Numbered from the stretch's first letter, positions 43,340 through 52,467 are shown. The stretch is DNA of 64,000 bases from JAWXBK01 sp034439975 (GCA_034439975.1 JAWXBK010000020.1:1-64000), one strand, 5' to 3'. The notes: generated by a model from the sequence alone, not told the origin. Translations and numbers: made by a program.

Positions 43340-43722
43340 CCACCGTCGGCCGGCTCCGGCGACGGGCCGAATTCCTCAAAGTTGCCGCCGGTCGTCGCAA
43401 ATGGGCGACCCCGGGCCTCGTCATGCAGGTCCGCGGCTGGGATCCGGCCGAGCGCGATAGCCTTCCCGCCGACACGCTGCGCGTGGGATACACGGCGAGC
43501 CGGAAAGTCGGCTCTGCCGTCGCACGCAATCGCGCACGGCGCCGATTGCGGGCGGCGGTGCAGGAAACCCTGACGCGCCTCGCCTGTCCGGCGCACGACT
43601 ATGTACTGATCGCGCGCAGCGGCACACTCACCCGGCCCTTTCCTGCATTGCTGGGCGATATCGAAGCGGCGCTCGACCGGCTCAAGGCACGCTGCGAAGC
43701 GGAAACCAGCGAGAAGCGATGA
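43336..43722 (+). CDS. rnpA: Ribonuclease P protein component
   Basis: A 128-residue basic protein that assists RNase P RNA in 5' tRNA maturation. It has the RNR motif KVGSAVARNRARRRLRAAV and the N-terminal RLRRRAEFLKVAAG. A Cys-containing C-terminal tail follows. It overlaps rpmH and yidD by four bases each, so the three are translated in a coupled way. Confidence 0.93.
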   Translation: MTTVGRLRRRAEFLKVAAGRRKWATPGLVMQVRGWDPAERDSLPADTLRVGYTASRKVGSAVARNRARRRLRAAVQETLTRLACPAHDYVLIARSGTLTRPFPALLGDIEAALDRLKARCEAETSEKR

Positions 43723-44009
43723 TGGTGGACAAAAGCACAGGTAACGGACGAAGCATCGTCCGCATTTTCGTCGCCGGCATCCTGCGCGGCTATCAGCTTG
43801 TGCTGTCGCCGATCTACGGCCCGGTCTGCCGCTATGCGCCGAGCTGTTCGCATTACGCGCACGAGGCCGTGTTGAAACACGGCCCAATGCGCGGCGGCTG
43901 GCTCGCGCTGCGGCGTCTAGCACGCTGCCATCCCTGGGGCGGCTCCGGGTTCGATCCGGTGCCGGAGGCTGATCTGCCGGTCTTGGTCCGGCGGCATCGA
44001 CACGGCTGA
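43719..44009 (+). CDS. yidD: Membrane protein insertion efficiency factor
   Basis: A 96-residue peripheral membrane protein that assists YidC. Conserved ILRGYQLVLSPIYGPVCRYAPSCSHYAHEAV, with the paired cysteines, and ARCHPWGGSGFDPVP are intact. It overlaps rnpA by four bases and precedes yidC by 35 bp. Start codon ATG follows within the rnpA end; a second Met at position 2 could also be used. Confidence 0.92.
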   Translation: MMVDKSTGNGRSIVRIFVAGILRGYQLVLSPIYGPVCRYAPSCSHYAHEAVLKHGPMRGGWLALRRLARCHPWGGSGFDPVPEADLPVLVRRHRHG

Positions 44010-44044
44010 CGCACCGGCCAAGCGAAGAACGACGAGGAACGGGC

Positions 44045-45769
44045 ATGGGTGAGCATCGCAACCTGATCATCGCGATCGTAATCTCGATCGTCGTCATGAT
44101 CTTCTACCCGTTCTTCTACACCTACATCTCGCCGCCGCCGGTGGTGCCGGTGGAATCGACGACCGACGCAACGACAAGCGATGCGCCCTCGGCGCCGGAA
44201 GATCAGCCCAGCGATACCGCAGCAACAGAAATTGTAATGCGCGAGCGCGCCGAAGTGCTGGCCGATATGCCGCGCGTTCCGATCGAGACACCGCGCGTCT
44301 CCGGATCGGTGTCGCTGATCGGCGGCCGGATCGACGATCTGATCCTGAACGATTATCGCGAGACCGTTGACCCGACCAGCCCGCGCATCGTGCTGCTCTC
44401 GCCCGCCGGCAGCGATGGCGCCTATTACGGCGAGTTCGGCTGGGTCGCCTCGGGCGACACAACGCCGGTGCCGACCGGCGAAACGCTCTGGCAGACCGAA
44501 GGCAACCGGCTGACGCCGACAACACCGCTCGTGCTCACCTGGGACAATGGTGCGGGGCTCGTCTTCACGCGCACCATCGCGATCGACGCCGATTATCTCT
44601 TCACCGTCACACAGAGCGTCGCGAACAACGGCGCGGCCCCGGTCACGCTCTATCCCTATGGCCTCATTTCGCGCCACGGTACACCGCAGACGCAGGGTTT
44701 CTTCATTCTGCATGAAGGGCTGATCGGCGTGCTCGATGGCAAGCTCAAGGAAATCGAGTATGACGACGTCGTCGACGACGGCGCAATCGAGCTTCAGAGC
44801 CCGGGCGGATGGCTCGGCTTTACCGACAAATACTGGCTGACCGCGCTCGTCCCGGCGCAGTCGCAGGATGTGACCGCCCGCTTCAGCCACACGCTGCGCG
44901 ACGCCGCAAACCGTTATCAGACCGACTTCCGTGGCGCCGCGGTGACATTGGCGCCGGGCGAGACCGGCACCAGCGAGAATTATTTCTTTGCCGGCGCCAA
45001 GGAAGTTCGCCTGCTCGATCACTATGAATCGGAAAAGGGTTTTCCGCTGTTCGATCGCGGCGTCGACTGGGGCTGGTTCTATTTTCTCACAAAGCCGATC
45101 TTCTACACGCTCGATTACATCTTCAAATATGTCGGCAATTTTGGCGTCGCGATCCTGCTGCTGACGGTGCTGGTCAAGGGCCTGTTCTATCCGCTGGCGA
45201 GCAAGAGCTATCGCGCGATGAGCAAGATGAAGGCGCTCACGCCCGAGATGAAGCGCGTCCGCGAACAGTTCGGCGACGACAAGTTGCGTCAGCAGCAGGA
45301 AATGATGGCGCTCTATAAGCGCGAGAAGGTCAATCCGGCATCGGGCTGCCTGCCGATCCTAGTGCAGATTCCGGTGTTCTTCGCGCTGTATAAAGTGCTC
45401 TTCGTCACCATCGAAATGCGGCACGCGCCGTTCTTCGGCTGGATCCAGGATCTTTCGGCGCCCGATCCGACGAGCTGGATGAATCTGTTCGGGCTGCTGC
45501 CTTACGCCGTGCCTGAACTCGGATTCTTCAACATCATCTCGATCGGCGTCTGGCCGCTCATCATGGGCCTCACGATGTGGCTGCAGATGCGGCTCAATCC
45601 GACGCCGCCGGACCCGACCCAGGCAAAGATCATGGCGGCCCTGCCCTTCGTCTTCACCTTCATGCTCGGCCATTTCGCCGCCGGTCTGGTCGTCTACTGG
45701 GCGTGGAACAACACGCTCTCGATCGCCCAGCAGCGCCTCATCATGTGGCGGATGGGCGTGAAGCCCTGA
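44045..45769 (+). CDS. yidC: Membrane protein insertase YidC/Oxa1
   Basis: A 574-residue insertase for inner-membrane proteins, acting with or without SecYEG. The N-terminal helix (NLIIAIVISIVVMIFYPFFYTYI) is followed by an acidic linker and the periplasmic beta domain (about 75-330). The conserved five-helix core starts at GWFYFLTKPIFYTLDYIFKYVGNFGVAILLLTVLVKGLFYPLA, with MKALTPEMKRVREQFGDD as the cytoplasmic coiled loop and the signature ASGCLPILVQIPVFFALYKVLF. Length is normal for a Gram-negative. Confidence 0.95.
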   Translation: MGEHRNLIIAIVISIVVMIFYPFFYTYISPPPVVPVESTTDATTSDAPSAPEDQPSDTAATEIVMRERAEVLADMPRVPIETPRVSGSVSLIGGRIDDLILNDYRETVDPTSPRIVLLSPAGSDGAYYGEFGWVASGDTTPVPTGETLWQTEGNRLTPTTPLVLTWDNGAGLVFTRTIAIDADYLFTVTQSVANNGAAPVTLYPYGLISRHGTPQTQGFFILHEGLIGVLDGKLKEIEYDDVVDDGAIELQSPGGWLGFTDKYWLTALVPAQSQDVTARFSHTLRDAANRYQTDFRGAAVTLAPGETGTSENYFFAGAKEVRLLDHYESEKGFPLFDRGVDWGWFYFLTKPIFYTLDYIFKYVGNFGVAILLLTVLVKGLFYPLASKSYRAMSKMKALTPEMKRVREQFGDDKLRQQQEMMALYKREKVNPASGCLPILVQIPVFFALYKVLFVTIEMRHAPFFGWIQDLSAPDPTSWMNLFGLLPYAVPELGFFNIISIGVWPLIMGLTMWLQMRLNPTPPDPTQAKIMAALPFVFTFMLGHFAAGLVVYWAWNNTLSIAQQRLIMWRMGVKP

Positions 45770-45782
45770 GCCGGGCCACGTC

Positions 45783-46447
45783 ATGACCGAACAGAACGAC
45801 GACACGGAGATCAGCGAAGCGGCGCTCGAAGCGGGCCGTCTTCTATTTGCGAAACCCTGCGTGTTCGTCGCGGGCGTCGCCGAGGAAGAGCAGCTTCTGC
45901 CGCCGACTTTGCCCGAGATCGCCGTGCTCGGCCGCTCCAATGTCGGCAAGTCGAGCCTGCTCAATGCGCTGACCGGCCGGCGCAGCCTCGCGCGCATTTC
46001 GATCACGCCGGGCCGCACCCAGCAGCTCAATTTCTTCGATCTCGACGGCAGGCTGTTGCTGGTCGACATGCCGGGCTACGGCTATGCGGCGGTCGGACGG
46101 GCGCGCTCGGAAGCCTGGACGCTGCTCATCGACGCTATCTCGCCGGTCGCACCTCGCTGCAACGCATCCTCGTGCTGATCGACGCGCGGCACGGGCTGAA
46201 GCCGGTCGACCATGAATGGATGACGCGGATGGACAAGGCCGCACAGTCCTATCAGATCGTGCTGACGAAAATAGATGAGGTGCCGGCCGTCAAACGCGAG
46301 CAGGTCGTCGCAAAGATCGCCGCCGAGATCGCGCGTCATCCTGCCGCCCATCCCGTGGTCATGCCGACCAGCGCCGAGACCGGCGCTGGCGTGCCGGCGC
46401 TGCGCGCGGTACTGGCGGAACTGGCAGCCCCGGACGCTTTCCGCTAG
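45783..46447 (+). CDS. engB: Ribosome-biogenesis GTPase EngB, split by a one-base frameshift
   Basis: EngB/YihA/YsxC is a GTPase needed for 50S assembly. The first frame carries Walker A GRSNVGKSSLLNAL, the switch SITPGRTQQLNFF and G3 VDMPGYGYA, then changes to nonsense (AISPVAPRCNASSC) and stops. The second frame resumes with RYLAGRTSLQRILVLIDARHG, then G4 LTKIDEV and the G5 region PTSAETGAG. The shift is at about 46131-46135, where GACGCTAT would read GACCGCTAT with one more C; with it the protein is 221 residues, the family's length. As the gene is normally essential, a sequencing or assembly error is most likely, though a real mutation or frameshifting cannot be excluded. Confidence 0.88.
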
Positions 46448-46458
46448 TCTCTCGGCCC

Positions 46459-47349
46459 ATGACGCAGACCAGCTTCAGCGAGACGAAATACTGGCTCCGG
46501 ACGGCGCGCACGCTCTCCGAGGCGCTGCCTTATCTGCAGCGCTATAGCGGCAAGCGGTTCGTCATCAAGTATGGCGGCCACGCGATGGTCGACGCCGAGC
46601 TCGCACGGGTCTTTGCGCAGGATATCGTGCTGCTGCGGCAGGTCGGCATCCAGCCGATCATCGTGCATGGCGGCGGCCCGCAGATCGGCCGCATGCTCGA
46701 CCGGCTGGCGATCAAGAGCGAGTTCATCGACGGGCTGCGCGTGACCGACGCGGCGACGATGGAGATCGTCGAGATGGTGCTGTGCGGCACCATCAACAAG
46801 CAGATCGTATCGGCCATCAATGCCGAGGGCGGCCGCGCGGTCGGCCTCTCGGGCAAGGATGGCGGGCTGATGCTCGCGCGCAAGGAAATGATGATCAAGG
46901 ACGGCAAGGAGATCGACCTCGGCCTGGTCGGCGAACCCGCCTCCGTTTCGCCGCAGGCGCTTGAGGCGCTGGAATCGAACGGCATGATCCCGGTCGTCGC
47001 ACCGATCGCCTTCGGCGCATCGGGCGAGACGTACAACGTCAATGCCGACACGGCGGCCGGCGCGATTGCGGCGGCCTGCAAGGCGGCGCGCCTGCTGATG
47101 CTGACCGACGTGCCCGGCGTGCTCGATCGCGACAAGCAATTGCTGCCCGAGCTGACCGTCGATCAGGTGCACGCGCTCGTCGCCGAAGGGACGATTTCCG
47201 GCGGCATGATTCCGAAACTCGAGACCTGCGTCCAAGCCGTCGAGAACGGCGTCGATGCCGCCGTCATCCTCGATGGCCGCGTGCCGCATGCGCTGCTGCT
47301 GGAAATCTTCACCCCGCACGGCGTCGGCACGCTGGTGCGCAAGGGCTGA
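46459..47349 (+). CDS. argB: Acetylglutamate kinase
   Basis: A 296-residue enzyme of arginine synthesis that phosphorylates N-acetylglutamate. It shows FVIKYGGHAMVD (phosphate-binding Lys and glycines), IVHGGGPQIGRML, the substrate region DGLRVTDAATMEIVEMVL, and TDVPGVLDRD...GGMIPKLETCVQAVE. The N-terminal helix AKYWLRTARTLSEALPYLQRY-like segment is the extension found in arginine-inhibited hexameric forms. It starts 11 bp after engB. Confidence 0.94.
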   Translation: MTQTSFSETKYWLRTARTLSEALPYLQRYSGKRFVIKYGGHAMVDAELARVFAQDIVLLRQVGIQPIIVHGGGPQIGRMLDRLAIKSEFIDGLRVTDAATMEIVEMVLCGTINKQIVSAINAEGGRAVGLSGKDGGLMLARKEMMIKDGKEIDLGLVGEPASVSPQALEALESNGMIPVVAPIAFGASGETYNVNADTAAGAIAAACKAARLLMLTDVPGVLDRDKQLLPELTVDQVHALVAEGTISGGMIPKLETCVQAVENGVDAAVILDGRVPHALLLEIFTPHGVGTLVRKG

Positions 47350-47362
47350 CGCCGCACCCGTC

Positions 47363-48082
47363 ATGGCCGATCAGGGCGCCTTCGCACATATCGAGGACTG
47401 GATCTTCGATCTCGACAACACGCTCTATCCGGCGTCCTGCCGGCTGTTCGACCAGGTCGACAAGCGGATCGGCAGCTACATCTCGACCCTGCTGTCGCTC
47501 GACGAAATCGAGGCGCGCAAGATCCAGAAGCAGTATTTTCGCGATTACGGCACGACCCTGCGCGGGCTGATGACGCGCCACGACGTCGATCCGCATGATT
47601 TTCTGCATTATGTGCATGCGATCGACCGGTCGCCGGTCGCCACCAATCCAGTGCTCTGCACGGCGCTCGATGCGTTGCCCGGCCGCAAGTTCATCTTCAC
47701 CAACGGTTCGGTCGCGCATGCCGAGGCGGTGCTCGAAAGGCTCGGCATCGGCGGCCGCTTCGCCGACATCTTCGACATCGTCGCGGCGGAGTTCGAACCG
47801 AAGCCGCAGGAAGCGCCCTATCGGCGCATGGTCGAGCGCAATCGCATTACCGCCAAACGCGCGGCGATGATCGACGATCTGCCGGTCAATCTCGTGCCGG
47901 CCGCCGCACTCGGCATGACCACCGTGCTGGTGCGCACCGACAGTCAGTGGGCGCAGGAAGCGGCCGACGGCGAGCATGTGCATCATGTGATCGACGATCT
48001 GGCCGACTGGCTCGCGACACTGGTCGCGACGCTCAAACCGGCGCCCGCGCGCCCCACGGATCAACGCCAGACGGAAACCTGA
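47363..48082 (+). CDS. HAD-family pyrimidine 5'-nucleotidase-like phosphatase
   Basis: A 239-residue HAD hydrolase. Motif I is IFDLDNTLYP (residues 14-23), motif II is FIFTNGSVAHAEAVLERLG and motif IV is AAMIDDLPVNL; all catalytic aspartates are present. It resembles the SDT1-type pyrimidine 5'-nucleotidase that alphaproteobacteria commonly carry next to argB and dapD. It starts 13 bp after argB and ends 3 bp before the second ggt, so it is part of the same run. Confidence 0.85.
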   Translation: MADQGAFAHIEDWIFDLDNTLYPASCRLFDQVDKRIGSYISTLLSLDEIEARKIQKQYFRDYGTTLRGLMTRHDVDPHDFLHYVHAIDRSPVATNPVLCTALDALPGRKFIFTNGSVAHAEAVLERLGIGGRFADIFDIVAAEFEPKPQEAPYRRMVERNRITAKRAAMIDDLPVNLVPAAALGMTTVLVRTDSQWAQEAADGEHVHHVIDDLADWLATLVATLKPAPARPTDQRQTET

Positions 48083-48085
48083 ACG

Positions 48086-49672
48086 ATGCGCGATTTCCAG
48101 CAGCCCGGCCGCTCGGCCGCGATCGCCACCGGCGGCATGGCGGCAAGTTCGCACCCGCTGGCGACGCTGGCCGCCATCGAGGTACTGCGCGGCGGCGGCA
48201 ACGCGATCGATGCCGCGGTCGCGGCCGGCGCGATGCTCGCCGTCGTCGAGCCGCATATGACGGGGATCGGCGGCGACTGTTTCGTGCTCTATGCGCCGCG
48301 CGGTGGCGACAAGGTGATCGCGATGAACGGCTCGGGCCGCGCGCCCGCCGGCCTCACACTCGAGCGCGTGCTCGCCGACGAGCCGGACGGCATCGGCCGC
48401 TACAGCCCGCATTCGGTCAGCGTGCCCGGCGCGATCGACGCCTGGGCGCGGCTGGTCACCGATCACGGCACGAAAGAACTCGGCGCCCTGCTGCACCCGG
48501 CGATCGAGGCGGCGGAGAACGGTTATCCGATTCTCGGTCGCGTCGCGTCCGACTGGGCGACGGAAACCGAGCGGCTTGCGGCCGACACGGAAACGGCGCG
48601 CGTGTTCCTGCCGGACGGCACCGCACCGGCAGAGGGCGACATCCATCGCCAGCCGCAGCTTGCCGCAACCTTGCGCCGCGTGGCGAAAGAGGGTCGCGCC
48701 GGATTCTACGAAGGCGAGACTGCGGACACGATGGCGGCGTTTCTGCGCAGCCACGGCGCCACGCACACAGCCGAAGATTTTGTCGCCAACACACCCGACT
48801 ATGTGACGCCGATCCGCACAAACTATTGCGGGGTCGATATCTATCAATGCCCGCCGAACACGCAGGGCATCACCGCGCTCGAGATGATGAACATTCTCTC
48901 GGGCTACGATCTGGGCAAACTCGATCCGCTGCATCCGGACTGGCTGCATCTCCAGATCGAGGCTGGCCGCCTCGCCTATCGCGACCGCGACGGATTTCTG
49001 GCCGATCCCGAGAAAGCAAAGCTGCCGATCGAGCATCTGCTCTCGCCCGGTTATGCCGCATCCCTGCGCGCGTTGATCCGGCTCGACCGTGCGATGACCG
49101 ATCTGCCGCCGCCCGGCCGCATCGAACCGCATACCGTCTATCTCACGGTTGTCGACAAGGACCGCAACGCCGTCAGCTTCATCAATTCGCTGTTCGATCA
49201 TTTCGGCAGCGGGATTTTCTGCCCGAAGACGGGCGTCATGTTCCAGAACCGCGCCACTCTGTTCTCGGTCGATCCCGATCATCCGAACTGCGTCGCGCCC
49301 GGCAAGCGTCCGTTCCACACCATCATCCCCGGCATGGCGGTGAAGGACGGCCGTACCATCATGTCGTTCGGCGTGATGGGCGGCCATTACCAGCCCTTCG
49401 GCCATGTGCATCTGGTGAGTTCGGTGTTCGGTTTTGGTCTCGACCCGCAGGCGGCACTCGATCTGCCGCGCGTCAGCCATGACGGGCTGGTGCTCGAGGT
49501 GGAGCGCGGCATTCCGGAAGCGGCACGGCGCGCGCTCTCGGCCAAGGGGCATGATGTCGTCGTGACCGACCATCCGCATGGCGGCGGCCAGGCGATCCGG
49601 ATCGACTGGGAGCGCGGCACGCTTACTGGCGGTTCCGACCCGCGCAAGGATGGCTGCGCGATCGGTTACTGA
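48086..49672 (+). CDS. ggt: Gamma-glutamyltransferase family protein, cytosolic type
   Basis: A 528-residue Ntn-hydrolase-family paralogue of the lipoprotein GGT at 36-37.5 kb, without any signal peptide. The N-terminus MAASSHPLATLAAIEVLRGGGNAIDAAVAAG and TGIGGDCFVLY fit the family. The presumed catalytic Thr is in PHTVYLTVVDKDRNAVSF, where the usual TTHxSVVD is altered. GKRPFHTIIPGMAV and VMGGHYQPFGHVHLVSSV place it in the bacterial GGT/acylase-like branch (YwrD type). It may hydrolyse a gamma-glutamyl or acyl-amide substrate in the cytoplasm. It sits between the HAD gene and dapD. Confidence 0.82.
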   Translation: MRDFQQPGRSAAIATGGMAASSHPLATLAAIEVLRGGGNAIDAAVAAGAMLAVVEPHMTGIGGDCFVLYAPRGGDKVIAMNGSGRAPAGLTLERVLADEPDGIGRYSPHSVSVPGAIDAWARLVTDHGTKELGALLHPAIEAAENGYPILGRVASDWATETERLAADTETARVFLPDGTAPAEGDIHRQPQLAATLRRVAKEGRAGFYEGETADTMAAFLRSHGATHTAEDFVANTPDYVTPIRTNYCGVDIYQCPPNTQGITALEMMNILSGYDLGKLDPLHPDWLHLQIEAGRLAYRDRDGFLADPEKAKLPIEHLLSPGYAASLRALIRLDRAMTDLPPPGRIEPHTVYLTVVDKDRNAVSFINSLFDHFGSGIFCPKTGVMFQNRATLFSVDPDHPNCVAPGKRPFHTIIPGMAVKDGRTIMSFGVMGGHYQPFGHVHLVSSVFGFGLDPQAALDLPRVSHDGLVLEVERGIPEAARRALSAKGHDVVVTDHPHGGGQAIRIDWERGTLTGGSDPRKDGCAIGY

Positions 49673-49781
49673 TCGCTGAAACGGGCCGCAAGGTCGATAC
49701 AATGGGCCGAATTGACACTGGCCAGACCCGCTTGCATTGTCGCCCCGCCGCTGTGACGAACAACAAATGGAGATCGCGCCG

Positions 49782-50645
49782 ATGACTCTCGGGGCGCTGG
49801 AAAAGACCATCGACGAAGCATGGGAAAGCCGCGCTTCGCTCACGCCGACCAGCGCGGGCGACGTGCGCCAGTCCGTCGCCGCCGCGCTGGATGCGCTCGA
49901 TGCCGGCAAGGTTCGCGTCGCCGAAAAGATCGGCGGCGAATGGGTCACGCATCAGTGGCTCAAGAAGGCCGTGCTGCTCTCGTTCCGGCTGACCGATTCG
50001 GTGCCGATTCCCGGCGGTGGCGACTATGACGGCTTCGACCGCGGGCCGGCCGGCTGGTACGACAAGGTGCCGTCGAAATTTGCCGGCTGGGGCGATAATC
50101 GTTTTCGCGATGCCGGCTTTCGCGCCGTGCCGGGTTGCATCGTGCGCCATTCAGCCTACATCGCGCCGGGCGTCATCCTGATGCCGAGCTTCGTCAATGT
50201 CGGCGCCTATGTCGACAGCGGCACGATGGTCGATACCTGGGTGACGGTCGGTTCCTGCGCGCAGGTCGGCAAGAATTGCCACATCTCGGGCGGCGTCGGC
50301 CTCGGCGGCGTCCTCGAACCGATTCAGGCCGGACCGGTCATCATCGAAGACAATTGCTTCATCGGCGCGCGCTCCGAAATCGTCGAAGGCGTCGTCGTCG
50401 GCGAAGGATCGGTCATCGCGATGGGCGTGTTCATTACCGCCTCGACCAAGATCGTCGATCGCGCGACCGGCGAAGTTCATATGGGTCGCGTGCCGCCTTA
50501 TTCCGTCGTCGTCTCCGGCGCGATGCCCGGCAAGAATTTGCCGGACGGCTCGCCGGGCCCGTCGCTTTATTGTGCCGTCATTGTCAAACGTGTCGACGAG
50601 AAGACCCGCGCCAAGACCTCGATCAACGAATTGCTGCGGGACTGA
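49782..50645 (+). CDS. dapD: Tetrahydrodipicolinate N-succinyltransferase
   Basis: A 287-residue enzyme of lysine/diaminopimelate synthesis that succinylates tetrahydrodipicolinate. The N-terminal helical domain (LEKTIDEAWESRASLTP) is followed by a left-handed beta helix with hexapeptide repeats: VLMPSFVNVGAYVDSGTMVDTW, VGSCAQVGKNCHISGGVGLGGVLEP and IGARSEIVEGVVVGEGS. The start MTLGALEKT was chosen for GGAG 9 bases upstream; MEIAPMT five codons earlier is the alternative. dapE follows after four bases. Confidence 0.94.
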   Translation: MTLGALEKTIDEAWESRASLTPTSAGDVRQSVAAALDALDAGKVRVAEKIGGEWVTHQWLKKAVLLSFRLTDSVPIPGGGDYDGFDRGPAGWYDKVPSKFAGWGDNRFRDAGFRAVPGCIVRHSAYIAPGVILMPSFVNVGAYVDSGTMVDTWVTVGSCAQVGKNCHISGGVGLGGVLEPIQAGPVIIEDNCFIGARSEIVEGVVVGEGSVIAMGVFITASTKIVDRATGEVHMGRVPPYSVVVSGAMPGKNLPDGSPGPSLYCAVIVKRVDEKTRAKTSINELLRD

Positions 50646-50649
50646 TGTC

Positions 50650-51840
50650 ATGGCCCGCGCCGCCATCGACCCGGTTGCGCTGGCCAGCGATCTGATCCGC
50701 TGCCCGAGCGTAACGCCGAAGGAAGGCGGCGCACTCGGCGTTCTAGAGCAGGCGCTAGAACCGCTCGGCTTCCACTGCCGGCGCATGCCGTTCGAAAGCG
50801 AGGACAGCCCGCGGGTCGATAATCTCTTCGCGGTGCGCGGCTCGGCCAACGGGCGCCATCTCTGCTTCGCCGGCCATACCGACGTCGTGCCGCCCGGCGC
50901 AACCGCCGACTGGCGACAGGATCCCTTCCAGCCGACGATTGCCGACGACCAGCTCTGGGGCCGCGGCGCCGCCGACATGAAGGGCGCCATTGCCTGTTTC
51001 GCCGCGGCCGCATCGCGTTTTCTCGCGCGCCAGAGCGATTCGTTCGTCGGCCGGATCAGCTTTCTCATCACCGGCGACGAGGAAGGCCCCTCGGTCAACG
51101 GCACCAGACGCATGCTGGAAACGCTGGACGCCGAAGGCGAACGGTTCGATGCCTGCGTCGTCGGCGAGCCGACCAATCCCGAACGGATCGGCGAGATGAT
51201 CAAGATCGGCCGGCGCGGTTCGCTGACCGGCTATCTGACCGTGCATGGCGTGCAGGGCCATTCCGCCTATCCGCATCGCGCCGACAACCCCGTCCATCGT
51301 CTGCTGCTCATGCTGGCGCGCGCCATCGAAACGCCGCTCGATACCGGCTCCGATCATTTCGAGGCTTCGACCTTCCAGATCTCGACCGTCGACGTCGGTA
51401 ATCCGGCGAGCAACGTGATCCCGGCCGCGGCGCGCGCGACCTTCAATATCCGGTTCAACGATCGTCACACGCGCGCTGGCCTCGAGAAGCATCTGCGCGC
51501 GTTGTTCGACAAAGAGGGCCCGCGCTACGAGATCAAGTTTGCCGGCCAGGGCGAAGCGTTCCTGACGCCGCCGGGCGAATTCTCCGCGATGCTGACCGAT
51601 GCGGTGCGCACGGTGACCGGGATCGAGCCGCAGCTCTCAACGACCGGCGGCACATCCGATGCCCGGTTCATCAAGGATTATTGCCCGGTCGCCGAGTTCG
51701 GCATGACCGGCCAGACCATGCATCAGGTCGACGAGCGCGTGTCGCTGGCCGATCTTGCCGCGCTGACGCAGATCTACGAGACGCTGCTCGACCGGTTCTT
51801 CGCAGCTTTGGTGCCCGGCACGTCGCCGCCGCGATGCTGA
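50650..51840 (+). CDS. dapE: Succinyl-diaminopimelate desuccinylase
   Basis: A 396-residue dizinc M20-family amidase, three steps after DapD. The zinc ligands His76 and Asp78 (FAGHTDVVPPG), Asp109 (GRGAADMKG) and the catalytic Glu144/Glu145 (TGDEEGPSVNG) are intact, with LSTTGGTSDARF near the C-terminus. It is directly behind dapD, and its stop overlaps the next membrane-protein gene by seven bases. Confidence 0.94.
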   Translation: MARAAIDPVALASDLIRCPSVTPKEGGALGVLEQALEPLGFHCRRMPFESEDSPRVDNLFAVRGSANGRHLCFAGHTDVVPPGATADWRQDPFQPTIADDQLWGRGAADMKGAIACFAAAASRFLARQSDSFVGRISFLITGDEEGPSVNGTRRMLETLDAEGERFDACVVGEPTNPERIGEMIKIGRRGSLTGYLTVHGVQGHSAYPHRADNPVHRLLLMLARAIETPLDTGSDHFEASTFQISTVDVGNPASNVIPAAARATFNIRFNDRHTRAGLEKHLRALFDKEGPRYEIKFAGQGEAFLTPPGEFSAMLTDAVRTVTGIEPQLSTTGGTSDARFIKDYCPVAEFGMTGQTMHQVDERVSLADLAALTQIYETLLDRFFAALVPGTSPPRC

Positions 51841-52400
51841 CCGGCTCGGAGATCGTTCGCTCCGTCTATGGCATGTGGCGCCTGGCGCGCCTCGACACGA
51901 TCGGCCTGCAATGGCTCGATCGCTCGCCGGACGGTTTCTGGCGTTCGTTCCGGCTCGCGATCCTGCTGCTGCCGGCCTTCGCACTGCATGTCTATTACGA
52001 TCTGTCGGGCAGCACGATTACCGCCTCATTGCCGCGTATCGTGGCGATCGAGGGCATCTACTACATCGTCGCCTGGACCGCGTTCCCGGTGCTCGTTCAT
52101 CCGATCGCCGCGGCACTCGGCCGCGAGGAACGCTATATCGGTTATATCGTCGCGCTCAACTGGTCGCAGGTGATCCAGTATGGCGTGCTGCTTCCGGTCG
52201 AAACGCTGCTCTTTTTCGGCAATGGCGGCGGTGTCGGCATGTTTCTCGGTGTGCTGGTCTTCTTCGCGCTGAGTTTTTATCTCTGGTTCATCGCCAAGAC
52301 GGCGCTCGACATTCCCGGCACCACGGCCGCTGGCCTGGTCGTGCTCGATATCCTGATTTCGCAGGTAAACTACCTGGCCGCGCGCACGATGCTCGGTTGA
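51834..52400 (+). CDS. Yip1-like membrane protein
   Basis: A 188-residue membrane protein with about five hydrophobic segments (from FRLAILLLPAFALHVYY onward). The early MLTGSEIVRSVYGMWRLARLD and the pattern of helices resemble Yip1-domain or related small bacterial membrane proteins often placed after dapE in alphaproteobacteria. I cannot give a function. Its start lies inside the dapE end (seven-base overlap). Its stop codon is the first of a tandemly repeated series (see the 15-bp repeat). Confidence 0.7.
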   Translation: MLTGSEIVRSVYGMWRLARLDTIGLQWLDRSPDGFWRSFRLAILLLPAFALHVYYDLSGSTITASLPRIVAIEGIYYIVAWTAFPVLVHPIAAALGREERYIGYIVALNWSQVIQYGVLLPVETLLFFGNGGGVGMFLGVLVFFALSFYLWFIAKTALDIPGTTAAGLVVLDILISQVNYLAARTMLG

Positions 52401-52460
52401 CGGGCGCTCGGTTGACGGGCGCTCGGTTGACGGGCGCTCGGTTGACGGGCGCTCGGTTGA
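52391..52460. repeat. 15-bp tandem repeat, four copies plus a partial, spanning a stop codon
   Basis: The unit GCTCGGTTGACGGGC occurs four times without a mismatch, followed by the first ten bases of a fifth copy. Because 15 is a multiple of three, each copy places another TGA in frame with the Yip1-like protein (Leu-Gly-stop-Arg-Ala). The array lies between the convergent Yip1-like and truA genes and ends 8 bp before the truA stop. Confidence 0.97.
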
Positions 52461-52467
52461 GCACCGC

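Noticed and set aside
47309..49948. Very long minus-strand open frame (879 codons) opposite the HAD, ggt and dapD genes
   Set aside because: It is rich in Arg, His and Asp with no recognisable motif and lies wholly antisense to three well-supported genes; such frames are expected in high-GC DNA.
52391..52460. CRISPR array
   Set aside because: Units are 15 bp, contiguous and without spacers, with no cas genes; it is a simple tandem repeat.
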